A DNA stretch of 64,000 bases from Pohlia nutans (lineage: Eukaryota > Streptophyta > Bryopsida > Bryales > Mniaceae), in assembly GCA_022496805.1 (NCBI GenBank), contig CM040088.1, positions 27,720,452-27,784,451 on the forward strand, written 5' to 3'. Position 1 is the first letter of the stretch. Every line of letters begins with the position of its first letter. Shown in pieces: positions 9,806 to 22,530 of this stretch. The notes beneath the pieces were generated by a model. It searched no databases. It had not been told where the DNA came from and worked only from the letters and a program-made list of their open reading frames with translations. The position numbers and the translations under genes were made by a program.

Positions 9806-9920
9806 GTTTGCTCCCATTGTTTAGGGTTTAATAGCCACAACTGAAGAAAAAGTAGAAGAAAAAAAAGACAAGGATGACAAAAAGGAAGACAAGAAAGAAG
9901 ACAAGAAAGAAATCAAGATA
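9637..9920 (-). repeat. Right arm of outer foldback repeat
   Basis: Reverse complement of the left edge of the window: two copies of the 44-bp unit (9637-9683, 9718-9765), a TA run, then TGGGTTTGCTCCCATTGTTT and a purine-rich tract that mirrors the pyrimidine-rich tract at 1-92. Confidence 0.75.
9762..9803. repeat. (TA)n microsatellite
   Basis: Uninterrupted TA dinucleotide run within the right foldback arm. Confidence 0.95.
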
Positions 9921-12900
9921 AAAATGAAAAGATAAAAGAAAAGATAAAGATAAGAATAAAAAATAATTAAAATAATTATTTGTTTACAATTTAAGGGATT
10001 GAAGAAAGACAATAATCGTCGTGTTCTTAAAAAAAAAGTTAAACAAAAAAAAAATTATGCGCTTGGGGACCAAGTGCATGATTATATGGCCAAGTGCGTA
10101 AATAGCGAATTGTGTGTTAATAATCAATTAGAATTTTATAAACTATGTATGTTATATTTTCAAAGAAGAATAAAATGGCAGTTTCTTGTACAAGACAACA
10201 CTTTTCAAAGTGCTGTAAAATACAAAATTTTGATTATTTTTCAGATTTTTAATTTTGTGTGAAACTAATGATGTATATATATTATTCCATTAATTGGACA
10301 CAAACTCAATTGATGCCATTTAGGTATTCCAATTTACCCTCAAACATGTCAAATAACTACAGTTTTGGACTAATAATTCTAACTTTTAATACAATTTCCC
10401 ACCACACAATGCACACTGTATATACTTGTTTTTTCCTTTCTTAAGGAGTACATTTCAATTTTATCTTCTACCTAATGGCTAATTCTACAATAATGAAAAA
10501 TAACATAGCAATTACCTTTCATTCAATTTATATATGTACTAGCACTATAATGCAATGCTCCTTTCTCCTTAACCACGTAAAACCCTGCACATACAATTCT
10601 TTCAACTACACAAATTAGGGTTTATATAATTTGACCAACTTGTACAACTCGATTGTACATTACATACAATCTTTAACCCCTCAAGGACCAAGGATTCATG
10701 GTTTTAAAATGACAATTTTAATTGATCATATTGTGAGAAATATGATTGTGATGGGACCAAATTTTATATCACTAGAAACTAGTGAAAATCATTGCATGTT
10801 TTGATCAAACAACAAATAAATTGGAAACAATTAGGACCTAAAGATGAGACCCAATTTGTGCTTCTTGGTCTTTTAGGGTTTTATTGACAAAGGAAATGGT
10901 TACTATCATGTGTTAAATCAATCACTCCTGTGTGTGTGTCTGCATGTAGGAGGACAGTGGCAAGCAAACAAGGTGGATGTGACAAGCACTTGGACACTTT
11001 AAGTTACTAGGTAACTAATCCTAAAGTGCCCAGGCAAGCAAGTTTGTCTTAAGACTTTGCTCTCAAGATATCAGGCTTGTTAGAATTGGATTTGTTTTCA
11101 ATCCTTTCACAACTTCAATGATTTCACACAGATTTGATGGCCTCATCAGAAAAGTTGGACGAGACTATTTTGGTGCCATTTTGACACCAAAAGCCGCATA
11201 CAGGTCATTTTAGTGTCATTTATCCATACTAGGTTGGTATGGAGGTTGGCACCAAATTATCTTAATTGCATTTCAATGCACCATAATGGCACCATGTTCA
11301 CATGCCTTGAAGTTCCTGATGCTAGAGATGCTGAATGTTTGCAATAGCTGATATTATACACTCAGGGTAACTTTCTCCCACTGTATTTGTTTCATGTCAC
11401 AGCTGGGCAACTTCTGAGCTCATGCTTCAAAACAAGAATGAATCAAAAATGGAAATACACAGCAACTAATTTCTTTTAATCCAGTAGGTTGGTCTCAATT
11501 AACAAGTCACTTATAAGTATGACTTCACTAATTTCTAAATCAACTCATCCCTTACTGCTGGCAAACCTTAGAGCTTTGATTCATGTTCATATATCACCAA
11601 ATTGAATTGACACAATAATACACCCTAGGACTCAGAAGGAAGTTAAAAAGACAGTGAGTATGGCTCAGAAGACCAGGGTTCAGTGTCAATGAATAGAAGT
11701 ACAACAGTGCACTACAACCTCTGACATTGATCCTCCATACATTAGTTCTATTACAGATATGAATCTGTCCTACCTATTGACAACAACTTGACATAGATTG
11801 AGCCTGTTTCTACACAGTAAGATACAAATTAATAAAAACAATCATCCTATCTCTCTTCAGCAGGCAGCTCCGAATTCTTGTGTAACCAGTTTCTAGGCTG
11901 TTACATACACATACATCATGAAAAGGATTGTAAACCCTCCGTGATACCAATTCTCAAATATTTAGTCAACTTGAGAAAAGGAACTTCCTCTCACCAAGAA
12001 ATCTTGACTTGCAACCCTTATGTCCTGTACATCCCTACTACACAGTCCAGAAATTGAACCCTGTGCCTAGAAACCCTATTTTTAATTTCAATTCTAACTG
12101 AAAAATAACATTGTCTATCATATACAAAGATTGGAACCCGTTCACAAAGAAACCTATGCAATCGCTTTGTACTCACCACGTACTTGCCTCAAGGTTTGCC
12201 CGAAGCTCCACGCAGCAAGATTTCATGTTCTGGCTTCACCAATCAGCACCACGCCTCACACAGAAAAAATTAGGGTTTCGGAGCCCGCCTCAGCAACCAG
12301 TACCCGGCGCCTTCACTCCGCTTGCATTTGCTCCGATCCAGCCTTCACTACCGTGACTCCAACAGTCCAAATTCTCACGGCGCTGCACCTTCACTCCCGA
12401 TGCTCACCTCGTCTCACTCACTGCTGCGCCTTCTCTCTTGCTCACGACGCTCACTACACTCGCAAACTGACAAGAACCAATAATCTCGACCAGCACCGCA
12501 ACTCCACTCACCGCAATCCCAGCAATTCAAATTTCTTCACCTCCGCTCAGTTACTCCCAGTCAACAGAAATCAAGAATTAAAATTAGTCACACCGGCTCT
12601 CTCTTGCTCACAGTACTCGCTCCAGTCACTCAGATTCCGGCGTCACTGCTCTCAAACCCCGACGCTTGCACCAATACTCCCACTACAACAAGCTTCGTCA
12701 CCACAGCTCACACCTCTTCTAACACTCAGACTTGTTCCACAATTTAAATCTCTCAAAAGGTACACAGCAATTGCTTAAAGAAAATCTCGAACAACCTCCT
12801 TCTCAGCCTCACAGGGTTAATTTCAAAAGAAAAAAAATGATCCCCACAATCATATAAAGCCCAAATTTCACAACCTTGCACACACACAAAAAAAATCACT

Positions 12901-13020
12901 AAGAACTCTGTACGCAGGTATACACAATTGCAAGAGAGGAAAGAAGGATTTTTTTATTTCAAAGCGAAAATAAACAAAACAACGAGCCCAACTGCTGCTC
13001 TGGGCAGTTCTTGCAACTGC
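9921..13020. other. AT-rich spacer with one piggyBac-type end
   Basis: No supported gene. TTAACCCCTCAAGGACCAAG at 10673 matches the terminal motif of the piggyBac-type elements in this window; the best right-hand partner in sequence is the end at 13561, which would make a 2.9-kb element. The tract 12131-12780 is clearly richer in GC and has a 215-codon frame, but the translation is low in hydrophobic structure and starts at TTG. On the minus strand the same tract has an AAACCCTAA box followed by possible splice donors, so it could be an old promoter/5' exon. I do not call a gene. Confidence 0.4.
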
Positions 13021-13564
13021 TTAACCCCTAAAGGTCCTCACCTCTTTTGCAAAAGTCAAAGCACTATAATTTGCATACTTTAAATATTACATTGAATGAT
13101 TTATAATTTTTCATAGATAATCATCAACATTATGAAGGTATGACAAAATTTTCAACATGATTGGAAGATATTTTGAATATTTACAAATTTTATGATGTAA
13201 ACAAGGTAAAAATTCAAAATAAATATGTTTTTGTCAAATTTAATATCAAAAATTATATTTAAGGTAGATAAAAGTTATATTTACATGGAGTAAAAAATTG
13301 AAGGTGAAGAAATTAAAAGAGACTTATGATTGAAGCATCTTTAGAAAGCCCTTTGTATTTTGGACACTCAAAATTCAAAGTTGTCAACGGTGGAAAAGCT
13401 TCAAATGAAGTTTATTCTCCAATTCCAACGGTCAAAAGATGTATCATAACTTAACTTAAACATCTAATGAAAACACCAACTACAATAAAGCTAAGACACT
13501 TGATTTTTGGGGCCTTTGACCAAAAATCATGCATAATTGGGTTGATTGGTCCTTTAGGGGTTAA
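13021..13564 (+). mobile_element. piggyBac-type miniature element (544 bp)
   Basis: TTAA + CCCCTAAAGGTCC at the left (13021) and the reverse complement GGTCCTTTAGGGG + TTAA at the right (to 13564). TTAA is the invariant target of piggyBac elements, whose ends start with CCC. The interior is AT-rich and non-coding. The right end resembles those of the elements at 44616 and 61406, giving the orientation. Confidence 0.7.
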
Positions 13565-16500
13565 GTAGCAGTTTTGAAAACCGCCACACCGCTTGCAAAA
13601 CGGTGCATGCCTTTTCCAATTTCCTTTTTTCGTACTTTTGCTTTTCGTGTCTTTTACTTTGTCTTTTACTTTCATCTTTCTGCTTTTACTTTTACTTTAT
13701 TATTTCTACTTTATAAAATTACTTGCTTTACTTTTACCTACTTTTAACTTTTGTTTACTTTTTGGAATCTATGAATGCAATTCTACCAATTTTTACTTTT
13801 TAATTTGTAAAATGTTTTTAAATTCCTAAAAAGTTTAAAACAAAGCATAATCTACACAAAAAGTTCTAACTACAAACCTACTTAAGTAAAAAGTTTCTTT
13901 TACTTATTAAATTTAATACAGTTATTTTATAGTAATTTTACTCAGAGACAATGCACCACAGCCAAGCTTCAACCACTCTAGTCTCTCTCACTAGATATTA
14001 AACTTCCTTGGTCTCACTCCTTACGCACACACACAGTTGTCACTATGTGTATCAAATTTATATTATCAATGCTTCTAACTTATACATGAGGTATATGTTG
14101 GATCTCTCAGACATACACACATTTTTTAAGTCAAATTGACAATTTCCATAGATTATGCACCAACTGGACAATATTTTTGTACCACAAAATAAAAAACCAA
14201 GTGCCAATATACAATTGTTTTGGCTACAAAACATTGATTTTTATAAAGGATCATACAAACAAGCGGCATATGCTTCCAACATTTGTATTATCTATTATCA
14301 ACACTCAATCTCAAATCATGAGCAATCTTCCATATCCATTACAAATCTATGCCAACAAAAATGAATTGAAGATTGTAGATAAACGCATAAGAAATTATTA
14401 AATATTTTTGTCGAAATTTTGATATTTTAAATGTTTTAATTTTCCATTAAATTATAGTCGTGTTTGACATGTTATTTATGTATAGTAAAAGTATGTTCAG
14501 TTGTTTATTTTTAATTTTTAAAAATTATGCAAAATATACTTGTTAAAATATGTATTTAAAAAACGACTTACTAACGATTTGTTTGTATTGTGAGGTAGTT
14601 TGTGTTGCATGTCTACGACTCCCTTGCTATACCTCCTAGACCGGGAGAACGTTTTGCAGATATTAACTCCCATGTATGCAAGGGCAACTTCATCCTTCTT
14701 TAACGATTCATGGTATAGCAATGTGGCAATTTAAATGGAAGGTAGAGGACAAGAAGAATCCACTGGGGAATCCACCTACTATGGAAAGTCGTATATTGTT
14801 TTTCAAATTATTGATTCTGTTAACACAAGACAATGAAATCATTGAGAAAGAACTTGTATTTTTTTTAAATGTATGAATTTTGTCCTTCAACTCCTACAAG
14901 TTGCTTAACTGGTCGTAGAAAGTTAAAATTGGGGGATGATTTCATGGTGGTAGAGTCGCAAACATATTGCAAGTTGTTCACCTTATTCCCAATTTTTTCC
15001 ATCCAGAATCAACGGATTATTTCTACATAAACATTTTCAAGTTTTAGTATTTAATATTTAAATGTGACAATAATAGTAAAATCATTAATTTTAATCTATA
15101 TGATCACATTAGCAACTTCACTAGTATTGAATGGAGGAGCATGAGTAGTACCTAAATACATTAGTGTCAAGTACTAGTATGGTGTACCATTTTATAATAG
15201 TGATGCATAGTAATTAGTGTTGTGTATGTATTACCATTATCAAAATATAAATATTTTTTATGAAAAATTTACATTTTGTGTAAAATATATAAAGGTTAAA
15301 TTGTCTTAATCATGTTAGATTAATTTAGACGTACTAGTTCAATTGCAATCACATCATAATTAGTACATTATACAAATTTTGAAATGTAAGTTACCTTCAA
15401 AGTAATGATTTACAATATGGGAGTGATCACTAGTATAGTAAACTAATATTATTGGTATGCATATATTTTTCTCTTAACCCTTCAAGGACCAAGATTTTTT
15501 TTCACAAAAACACTTGAAAACTGCCTTTCTATTAGAAAAAGCAACAACTTTAGGAAACAATCTATTTTTTGGGTACTTTTAACCATACGATCTTAAATTG
15601 GACTACCAACTAAAAACAAGTGTTAAATGTTTTGCATAAGTACAGTAATATTTGGCTGAATAGATTGTAAGATGGTAGCATTTGAAGTGAAGAAATAAGT
15701 TTTTTTGTACCCTCACTGCTAATCAAGTTCAACACACTTTGACGCCTTGTGAAATTAAATCTCTGTAGTAATTATTTTGAATTTTTTTTGACCACCACAA
15801 AGTGGACTATGTTAGTTATTTGTGTACCGAATTTGAGAGGTAGGTGAAGGATTTAACATACTATTAAAAACAATCTCAAAATTCAAAGATGTACAAACCA
15901 ATGCTATTCCTTAGAAAAAAATGTTGTGAACTCAATTTATTATAAAATCTCAATCCACTCAATTGGCATCTCAAAGAATGTTGCATCTTCTTGATGCAAA
16001 AGAAAACAAAAAGAAACAAAATCTCATGATTCTACCTCTAGTAAAAGAATTAATTTTTTTGCACCTTGCTCGACAATGTCAAATTTTTTTGGGTGTTGTC
16101 CAATTCAAATTTTTGCACTATGGGGAGTTGTTCTTTTCTACCATCAAAATGAGATCATATTACTTACATGTGTACAAAATATTAGAATTAATAGAGTTGT
16201 GTAGGAATTTGTTTTAACTAGGTTGCCCCACAATTGAGTTTCTTTTCCTAGACAACATAACTTTTTCTCCCGATGTCTGGTAAAAAAATAAAATCTTATC
16301 CCCACGAAGCTCTTCATGTTGCAATTCCCTACTTTCACAACTAGAGAAATCTCAAAATCTCAAGGTAAAAATTGAGCTTGTAGGAAACCTGCCCGAAATC
16401 CTACAAACCCATTGATCTACGGACTTTGGACTTGTAAGGGTCTATACAATCACTTTGGTAATGTCATTTAAATTTTCTATTCAAATACTTGACCTATAGA

Positions 16501-17589
16501 GAAGTTAGTAAAGAAGTTAAAAATACAATTATTATTGCAACTACATTGTTATAATACTAAGTTAATGCAATTTTTACAGGATATTGTATGATATATCGAT
16601 GTTGTTTCAACATTATTTTAGCATCGTTTCATTACCAATTGAACCTATGTCAACTTATCATTGTAACGATGGATGTAATAAGTTTGACATTAAAACACTG
16701 TTGTTTTATTATCGGTCCGATGGTGATAGAACCGGTGTTAAAACAACGTTATTGTTTTTTTAGACATATATTATGCTTAAACGATGTTGTTTCGATATAA
16801 AATCATTAGTACCAATGGCATGATGTCAAAATTATGCTAAATTAATAAGATAAAAAATCAATGTTGTTGCAATGCAAATACAATTTATTGTTACATATAT
16901 CCAACACCAAATCGATGTTGATTCTGTATCAAAAATCGATAGGCATAGGTAAAGCATTGGAAAAGTGTCGGACCAATTATAATGGAGAATTCGGATGTTG
17001 ATAAACTTTACACATGTTTTGCATTTTGTATCACTCAAACCATGTTTGTACACTGAAGTCAAATTGACATTGTTTACTCATTCAATCTATATAATAAACA
17101 CTGGAATTCAAAATGATTGTGTATCAAGTTTCCAGTCCATTAGACAATCATACATTCATATATGATCAATCACCACAACAACCAATACCAATCAATATGT
17201 ACAATTGATTCCTTTTTACATAAACAACACAATCAAACTCAAAGTCAAATAGGCTTGTTTCAAAATTAAACAATAAGACAAACCAAAAAAAATATTCAAA
17301 AATAAATTATGCTTTATTGCTCTTTCCTGTGAACTTGACTTGTATCAATAACATACACAAGAAATATTTACAAGCACAAAGTAAAAACATATAGATAGAC
17401 TATCATTCCTACTAGTGTAGCCAAGAAGACAACTCCCATTTCTCCTTATATGTCCTTGACGGTAACAACTACACCCTTTCAGAGCTCCATTCCAAGTCTA
17501 ATTGACTGTTTGTATCGCTTTAGTGTACCAATTCCATTCTAATCTATTAGACTTATAACATTCACACGTACATTCATAGTTAGAACTTC
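13565..17589. other. AT-rich spacer
   Basis: No gene or RNA gene seen; only short chance frames. A CTTTTACTTT-type low-complexity tract lies at 13620-13760. One unpaired piggyBac-type end, TTAACCCTTCAAGGACCAAG, lies at 15474. Confidence 0.6.
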
Positions 17590-17947
17590 AAAAAAACTTA
17601 TTCACACTACGATTTTTTATTGTAGATTTTATAGAGAGTTAGCTTCATGCATGTGTGATCTAATTAGAAAGGGGATGATTTGTGAAATTTTTATGGTTCA
17701 TTTCATGTTGCGCTCATTCACCAAAAAGCCTAAAAGTGCTCTTGAAAAAATAAGCTCATAAAATTAAGCATCCAAAAAATCTTTAAAAATCACTACACTT
17801 AGAGTATTACATTTCACCCTATCACAACAAATTTCATCAACAAATTCTCAGTATCTTATTTGTTATCAAATTACAAAAGAAATTTGAATTTTAAGTTTCA
17901 AATTTTATAGAAAATTATTGGCAATAGCAATTGTAGATCTAAAACAT
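17590..17947 (-). mobile_element. Left part of a split piggyBac-type miniature element
   Basis: This stretch matches the reverse complement of the intact element at 61406-61981 (for example GATGATTTGTGAAATTTTTATG and the following blocks). The match resumes at 22367-22530 after a 4.4-kb insertion. The outer end here lacks a clear TTAACCCC terminus, so it is truncated or diverged. Confidence 0.65.
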
Positions 17948-18239
17948 TGAATTAAGAATTTTGCACTTGGGGGTATGACAATGCACTTGTCCCCCGTCGA
18001 ACAAAAATGAACCTTTTTTGAAGTTGCAAGGGGGTATAATTTTGGTACTTGTGGGTTTTAGGATTGGGAATTGAAGAATTGTTAAAGTGGGAATTTTGGA
18101 GGTTTCTAATTACTCCAATCATGCAAAATTTTGGTCACACATGGATTAAATGTTAAATTGGTACTTCATTTACAACAAAACAATGTATTAAGGGGGTAGT
18201 TGAAAATGGATACAAAGTTATTTGCATTTTCTACCAAAA

Positions 18240-18960
18240 CATCAAGTCATTTGAAGCACCTATGCACATCAAACGAGTATTGCACGCTGTGCTATACATT
18301 TTAGCTATTGCTGCTACGTAATACAACTCATAGTACCATGTGGCTCATACAACGTACTAAACCTATTAATATGCATCCAAGTCATTATACAAGCGTTCGT
18401 TGTCTATTTTTTCCAATAGTAGTGCAATATTACACTCCACCAAATGCAGTTTTGCTTCTGTCGAAACTTTGATATTTGCCTCCGTTAGCTCACTCTGCAC
18501 TCGCACATTGTTCTCTTGTCCAAGCCCACCCCTTGTTCTTACTAGTACGTTTTCCCATGAGAATATAGTTGCGTCTTTGACAACCCATCCGTGTCCCTCA
18601 CGAGATGGCTTCCACAATGCTTTCATGAAATTTGTACACCTTGCTCAACAAGATCCCCGCTCGTCTTGCCTTCCTCGTCCCCTTGTAGGCCAATCTAACA
18701 CAACCTTCATCTTCACAACCCATTTGCCTTGTCCAAACTCTAGTACCCTAAATAGAACAAAAAAACTCAATATACGTGGTACTCAGACTACTAACACGGT
18801 AGTCCCAAAATTCATGGAATACAAAGGGCATTCCCTCATAACTTAGAAGAAAGGATCCAAATGAAGATAAACTTCGGGTTCAATTTTCAAAAGCGTGCTC
18901 CTCTACATAGAAGTATTATGTTATGTACATTCTAATACTATATTTATTTCTCTATAGGTA
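18240..18960 (-). pseudogene. Protein-like module, copy 1 (unknown function)
   Basis: Reading on the minus strand, an ORF at 18366-18626 encodes 86 residues including GHGWVVKDATIFSWENVLVR, preceded in another frame (about 18740-18660) by VLEFGQGKWVVKM. The second copy at 38215-39165 (+) preserves the same peptides (IFSWENVLVRTRGGL), so the region was once coding. I do not recognise the family. In the second copy the module lies directly upstream of a piggyBac transposase; here it does not, which fits a deletion derivative. The homology ends near the words TCAAATGACTT (minus strand). Frames are interrupted, so it is called a pseudogene. Confidence 0.5.
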
Positions 18961-18979
18961 AATACAAAAACTAAAAACA

Positions 18980-19379
18980 TTGAATGTCAAATCAATTAGA
19001 AAATGAACAATTGTTTGAAGTAAAGGAAGAAAAAAAATTAGAAGAAAAGAGAAGAGAGAAATGTAAATTAAAATGATTCATATGGTAAAAAAATGAAATT
19101 TCAAAAAATCCTAGGAAAAACAGATTATTTTACATAAAAACAAAAAATACCCAGAAAATAAACATGGAAAAAAAAAACCCCAAAAAATCAACCAAAAAAA
19201 AAATTTAAAAACTAAACACAGTAAAGAATTTTAAAAAAACTAAAAACCATTTCAAAAAACCAAATGAAATTAAGTAATGTTAAAAATAGAAAAATTTAAA
19301 ATCTTTAAAAACAATAATAAGAAATAACAATTAAAATACTAAAAATTTAAAAAATTTAAAAAATTCAACGAAACCCAGA
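18980..19379. repeat. A-rich low-complexity tract
   Basis: Strongly A-biased plus strand (AAAAAACCCCAAAAAA-type) between the protein-like module and the GC island. Confidence 0.7.
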
Positions 19380-19530
19380 CCCAGACCCTGGCCTTGGCCC
19401 GGTTGGCCAAGGATCAAGGCCATGGCCTTGGTTGGCCAAGGATCAGGGCCATGGCCTTGGTTGGCCAAGGGCCATGGCCTTGGCCGGCCTTGTCAACCCC
19501 GCGGAGCTCCGCGGGGTTGGCAGACGCGTC
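19380..19530. repeat. GC-rich island with GGCCATGGCC repeats and a perfect palindrome
   Basis: Three partial tandem copies of a unit built from TTGGCCAAGG and GGCCATGGCC are followed by a 26-bp perfect palindrome at 19494-19519, centred on CGGAGCTCCG. The island contrasts sharply with the A-rich DNA to its left and the AT-rich array to its right. It can form strong hairpins on either strand. Confidence 0.85.
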
Positions 19531-19999
19531 CTTTGGGAGGGCGTGTCCAACTATGAAATGGCTTTTTTAAAAGCCCATTCTAGGTATTCCTAGTATATAA
19601 TGCCTAAGCCATCACATATTCTACACATTTCACATTTTACCTCTCAAAGGTCATGCTCTCACTATTGTATTTTTTGCAAATGATACTAGTTAGGTTATAC
19701 AACTCAATATATAGGCGTTCTAAGATGTGTAGATGATATTTTTTTCACCAATTTTTTTTTAAAATGCATATATACAATGATTTTAACCTTGTTTTTAAAA
19801 AAAAATTGTAGGCATGTTTGATTGGAGCGAACATCGTGATGTATAACAAGTTTTGGTAAGTATTATTATCAAAAATTCGTTTATTTTTGAAACTTCTCAT
19901 TCATTTTTTGTTTTCACCTCGAATCACTTGATCTTACTTTTAATTACACATATTTATGTATGATTGCATTTTAAACATTGAATTTGGATTAAAAAATAT

Positions 20000-21790
20000 A
20001 GGCATCAGCTACTAAATTTAGTATATTTAGTCCTACAAGCTCATATTTTTCATAAATTTCTGTAATTCAAAAGATAAATTCCACGTTAGGGCCCCTAAAG
20101 GTTAGGGGCACCTAAATTGCATATTAAATGTCAAAGATTTCTCTTTGAAATTTCTAAATATAGCATAATATACCACACATGATGAAATTTGGTGTACATT
20201 TTTGCAATTCAGAAGACTATCAGTATTTTAGGGCCCCTAGAGGTTAAAGGCATTCAAATTTCATGTTGGGTTCCAATATTTATAGTCAAAATTTTCTAAA
20301 TTTAGCAAATTCTGCCATACATGCTCAAATTTGATGTAGATTTCCACAATTTGGAAGACAGACAATATGTTAGGGCACCTAGAGGTTTGGGGGACCCAAA
20401 TTTCATATTGGGTTTCGAGATTTGTAGTCAGAAGATGCTAAATTTAGCAAAATTTTCGTACTTGCTCAAATTTGATGTAGATTTCCACAATTTGGTAGAC
20501 AGACAATATGTTAGGGCACCTAGAGGTTAGGGAGACCCAAATTTCATGTTGGGTTTCGAGATTTGTAGTCAGAAGCTACTAAATTTAGCAAAATTTTCCG
20601 TACTTGCTCAAATTTGATGTAGATTTCCACAATTTGGAAGATAGACAATATGTTAGGGCACCTAGAGGTTAGGGAGACCCAAATTTCATGTTGGGTTTCG
20701 AGATTTGTAGTCAGAAGCTGCTAAATTTAGCAAAATTTTCTATACTTGCTCAAATTTGATGTAGATTTTTGCAATTTGAAAGACAAACAACATGTTAGGG
20801 CATCTAGAAGTTAGGGGGACATAAATTTCATGTTTGGTTAAGAGATTTGTAGTCAAAAATAGCTAAATTTAGCAAATTTTGCCATATATGCTCGAATTTG
20901 ATGTAGATTTCCACAATTCAAAAGACAAAATATTTGTTAGGGTCCCAACATGTTACGGGCACCTAAATTTCATGTTGGGTTCCGAGAGTCACTGTAGAAA
21001 GCTGCTAAATTTAGCAAAATTTGCCATAAATGTTCAAATTTGATGTAGATTTTTGCAATTCCTAAACAAAAGATTTGTTAGGGCCCCTAGAGGATAGGGG
21101 CTTTCAAATTTTGTGTTGGATTCCAAGATTTATTGTTAAAAGTTGCTAAATTTAGGAGAATTTGTCATAAGTTCTCAAATTTGATGTAGATTTCCACAAT
21201 TCAAAAGACAAAATTCATTAGGGCCCTTAGAGGTTACGGCACCCAAATTTCATGTTGGGTTTTGATATTCATAGTAAAAAGTTGCTAAATTTAGTAGATA
21301 TTGCCATAACTTCTCAAATTTGATGTAGATTTCTGTAATTCAAAAGACAAAAAAAAATTTAGGATCCCTAAAGGTTAGGGGCATCAAAATTACATGCTGG
21401 ATTTTGAGATTTATAGTGAAAAGCTGCTAAATTTAGCACAAATTGCTATAAATGCTCAAATTTGATGTAGATTTCTGCAATTCAAGAGACTAGAAATTTG
21501 CTAGGACCTCTAGAGGTTAGGAGCATCCAAATTTCATATTGGGTTTCAAGATTTATAGATAGAATCTACTAAATTTAGTAGATTTTTTCGTATATGTTCA
21601 TATTTGATGTAAATTTCTGCATTTTGAAAGACAATCATCATGTTAGGGTCCTTAGAGGTTAGAGGCGCTCAAATTTCATTTTGGGTTTGAAGATTTTTAA
21701 ATAAAAGAAACTAAGTTTAGCATATTTTGCAATATACACAAGAACTTGCTACCAATTTCTGCGATTTGAAAGCAATTCAGAACATTACGG
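20000..21790 (+). repeat. 142-bp tandem array, about 12.6 copies
   Basis: The anchor TTGATG (in AAATTTGATGTAGATTT) recurs at 20331, 20472, 20614, 20756, 20898, 21040, 21181, 21320, 21462 and 21604, so the period is 142 bp with small slips. Each unit also holds GTTAGGGCCCCTAGAGG-, AAATTTCATGTTGGG- and GCTAAATTTAGCA-like blocks. The central units are the most similar and the ends the most diverged, as expected for unequal exchange. No coding frame persists through the array. Confidence 0.93.
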
Positions 21791-22366
21791 ATTTTAGGAA
21801 AAAATGGCCTTGAAATTTCATCTTAGGGTTTTTTAAATTATAAAAGTGACTTAGTAATGTAGTTCTTTAGTTAAAGTAGTCCAAATTTGACTTATATTTG
21901 TTCAATTGACATTGGCAGATCATTCTGTGACGCTTCGAGTCAGTGGATTATACCATGACATCAAGGGAGTGAAGTATCGTCATTTGGGAGAAGAAGACAA
22001 TTATACATATGAATAGGTCGTAGTGGAGCAGTAATATAGATCATCTATGTATGCAAGGGAGTAGGATAGTGGCAATGTAGTAGGATAATGCAAATATTAT
22101 TTACTTTATAGTGTATGCCTTCATTTGTTTATGAAAAGAAGCGTTTTGTTTTGACTTCTATCAAATTGTACTGAAATATTATTGCACATCATGTTTAATT
22201 TTATTTTAATTCATGGAAAATTCAATATGAATGAATGTGTTGCTGCTATTCAAAAAATGAGTATATATGAAATTTTAGAAGGGCAAAATTTCATAAAAAT
22301 TGCAAATTTTGTTCCGTGGTGGCTGTCGGACAATGCACTTGGCCAAGTGCAAAAATTCCTAATTCA

Positions 22367-22530
22367 GTGTTCTAAGCGTATGGATAGAATCTAAAATTAA
22401 TTATGTACAACTTTTATCATACATCAAGTTCAAAATATTCCTTTTGTTTCATTTTATAATGCATTTTTGCTAAACTGCCCAATTTTAAGAGAGATGAGGA
22501 TGTTTAGGGGTAAGGATGTTTAGGAGTTAA
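22367..22530 (-). mobile_element. Right part of the split piggyBac-type miniature element
   Basis: Continues the match to the 61406-61981 element (GTATGGATAGAATCTAAAAT, CATTTTATAATGCAT) and ends in a duplicated terminus, GTTTAGGGGTAAG then GTTTAGGAGTTAAG, with TTAA at 22527-22530. Confidence 0.65.

Larger units (their letters stand above)
17948..22366. mobile_element. 4.4-kb insertion with terminal inverted repeats
   Basis: The left end TGAATTAAGAATTTTGCACT (17948) is matched by the reverse complement of the right end (22343-22366), differing by one substitution and one extra T over about 23 bp. The flanks on both sides belong to one interrupted miniature element. A target duplication is blurred (TCTAAAAC versus TCTAAGCG), which might suit an 8-10 bp duplication. 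The content is a minus-strand protein-like module (18240-18960), an A-rich stretch, a GC palindrome and a 142-bp tandem array. No transposase is recognised, so the superfamily is unassigned. Confidence 0.55.

Noticed and set aside
12131..12778. 215-codon ORF as a gene
   Set aside because: It starts at TTG, has no recognisable domain or hydrophobic core, and looks like a translated non-coding GC-richer tract.
20000..21790. CRISPR-like array
   Set aside because: The 142-bp units are contiguous and degenerate, with no repeat-spacer alternation, in eukaryotic DNA.
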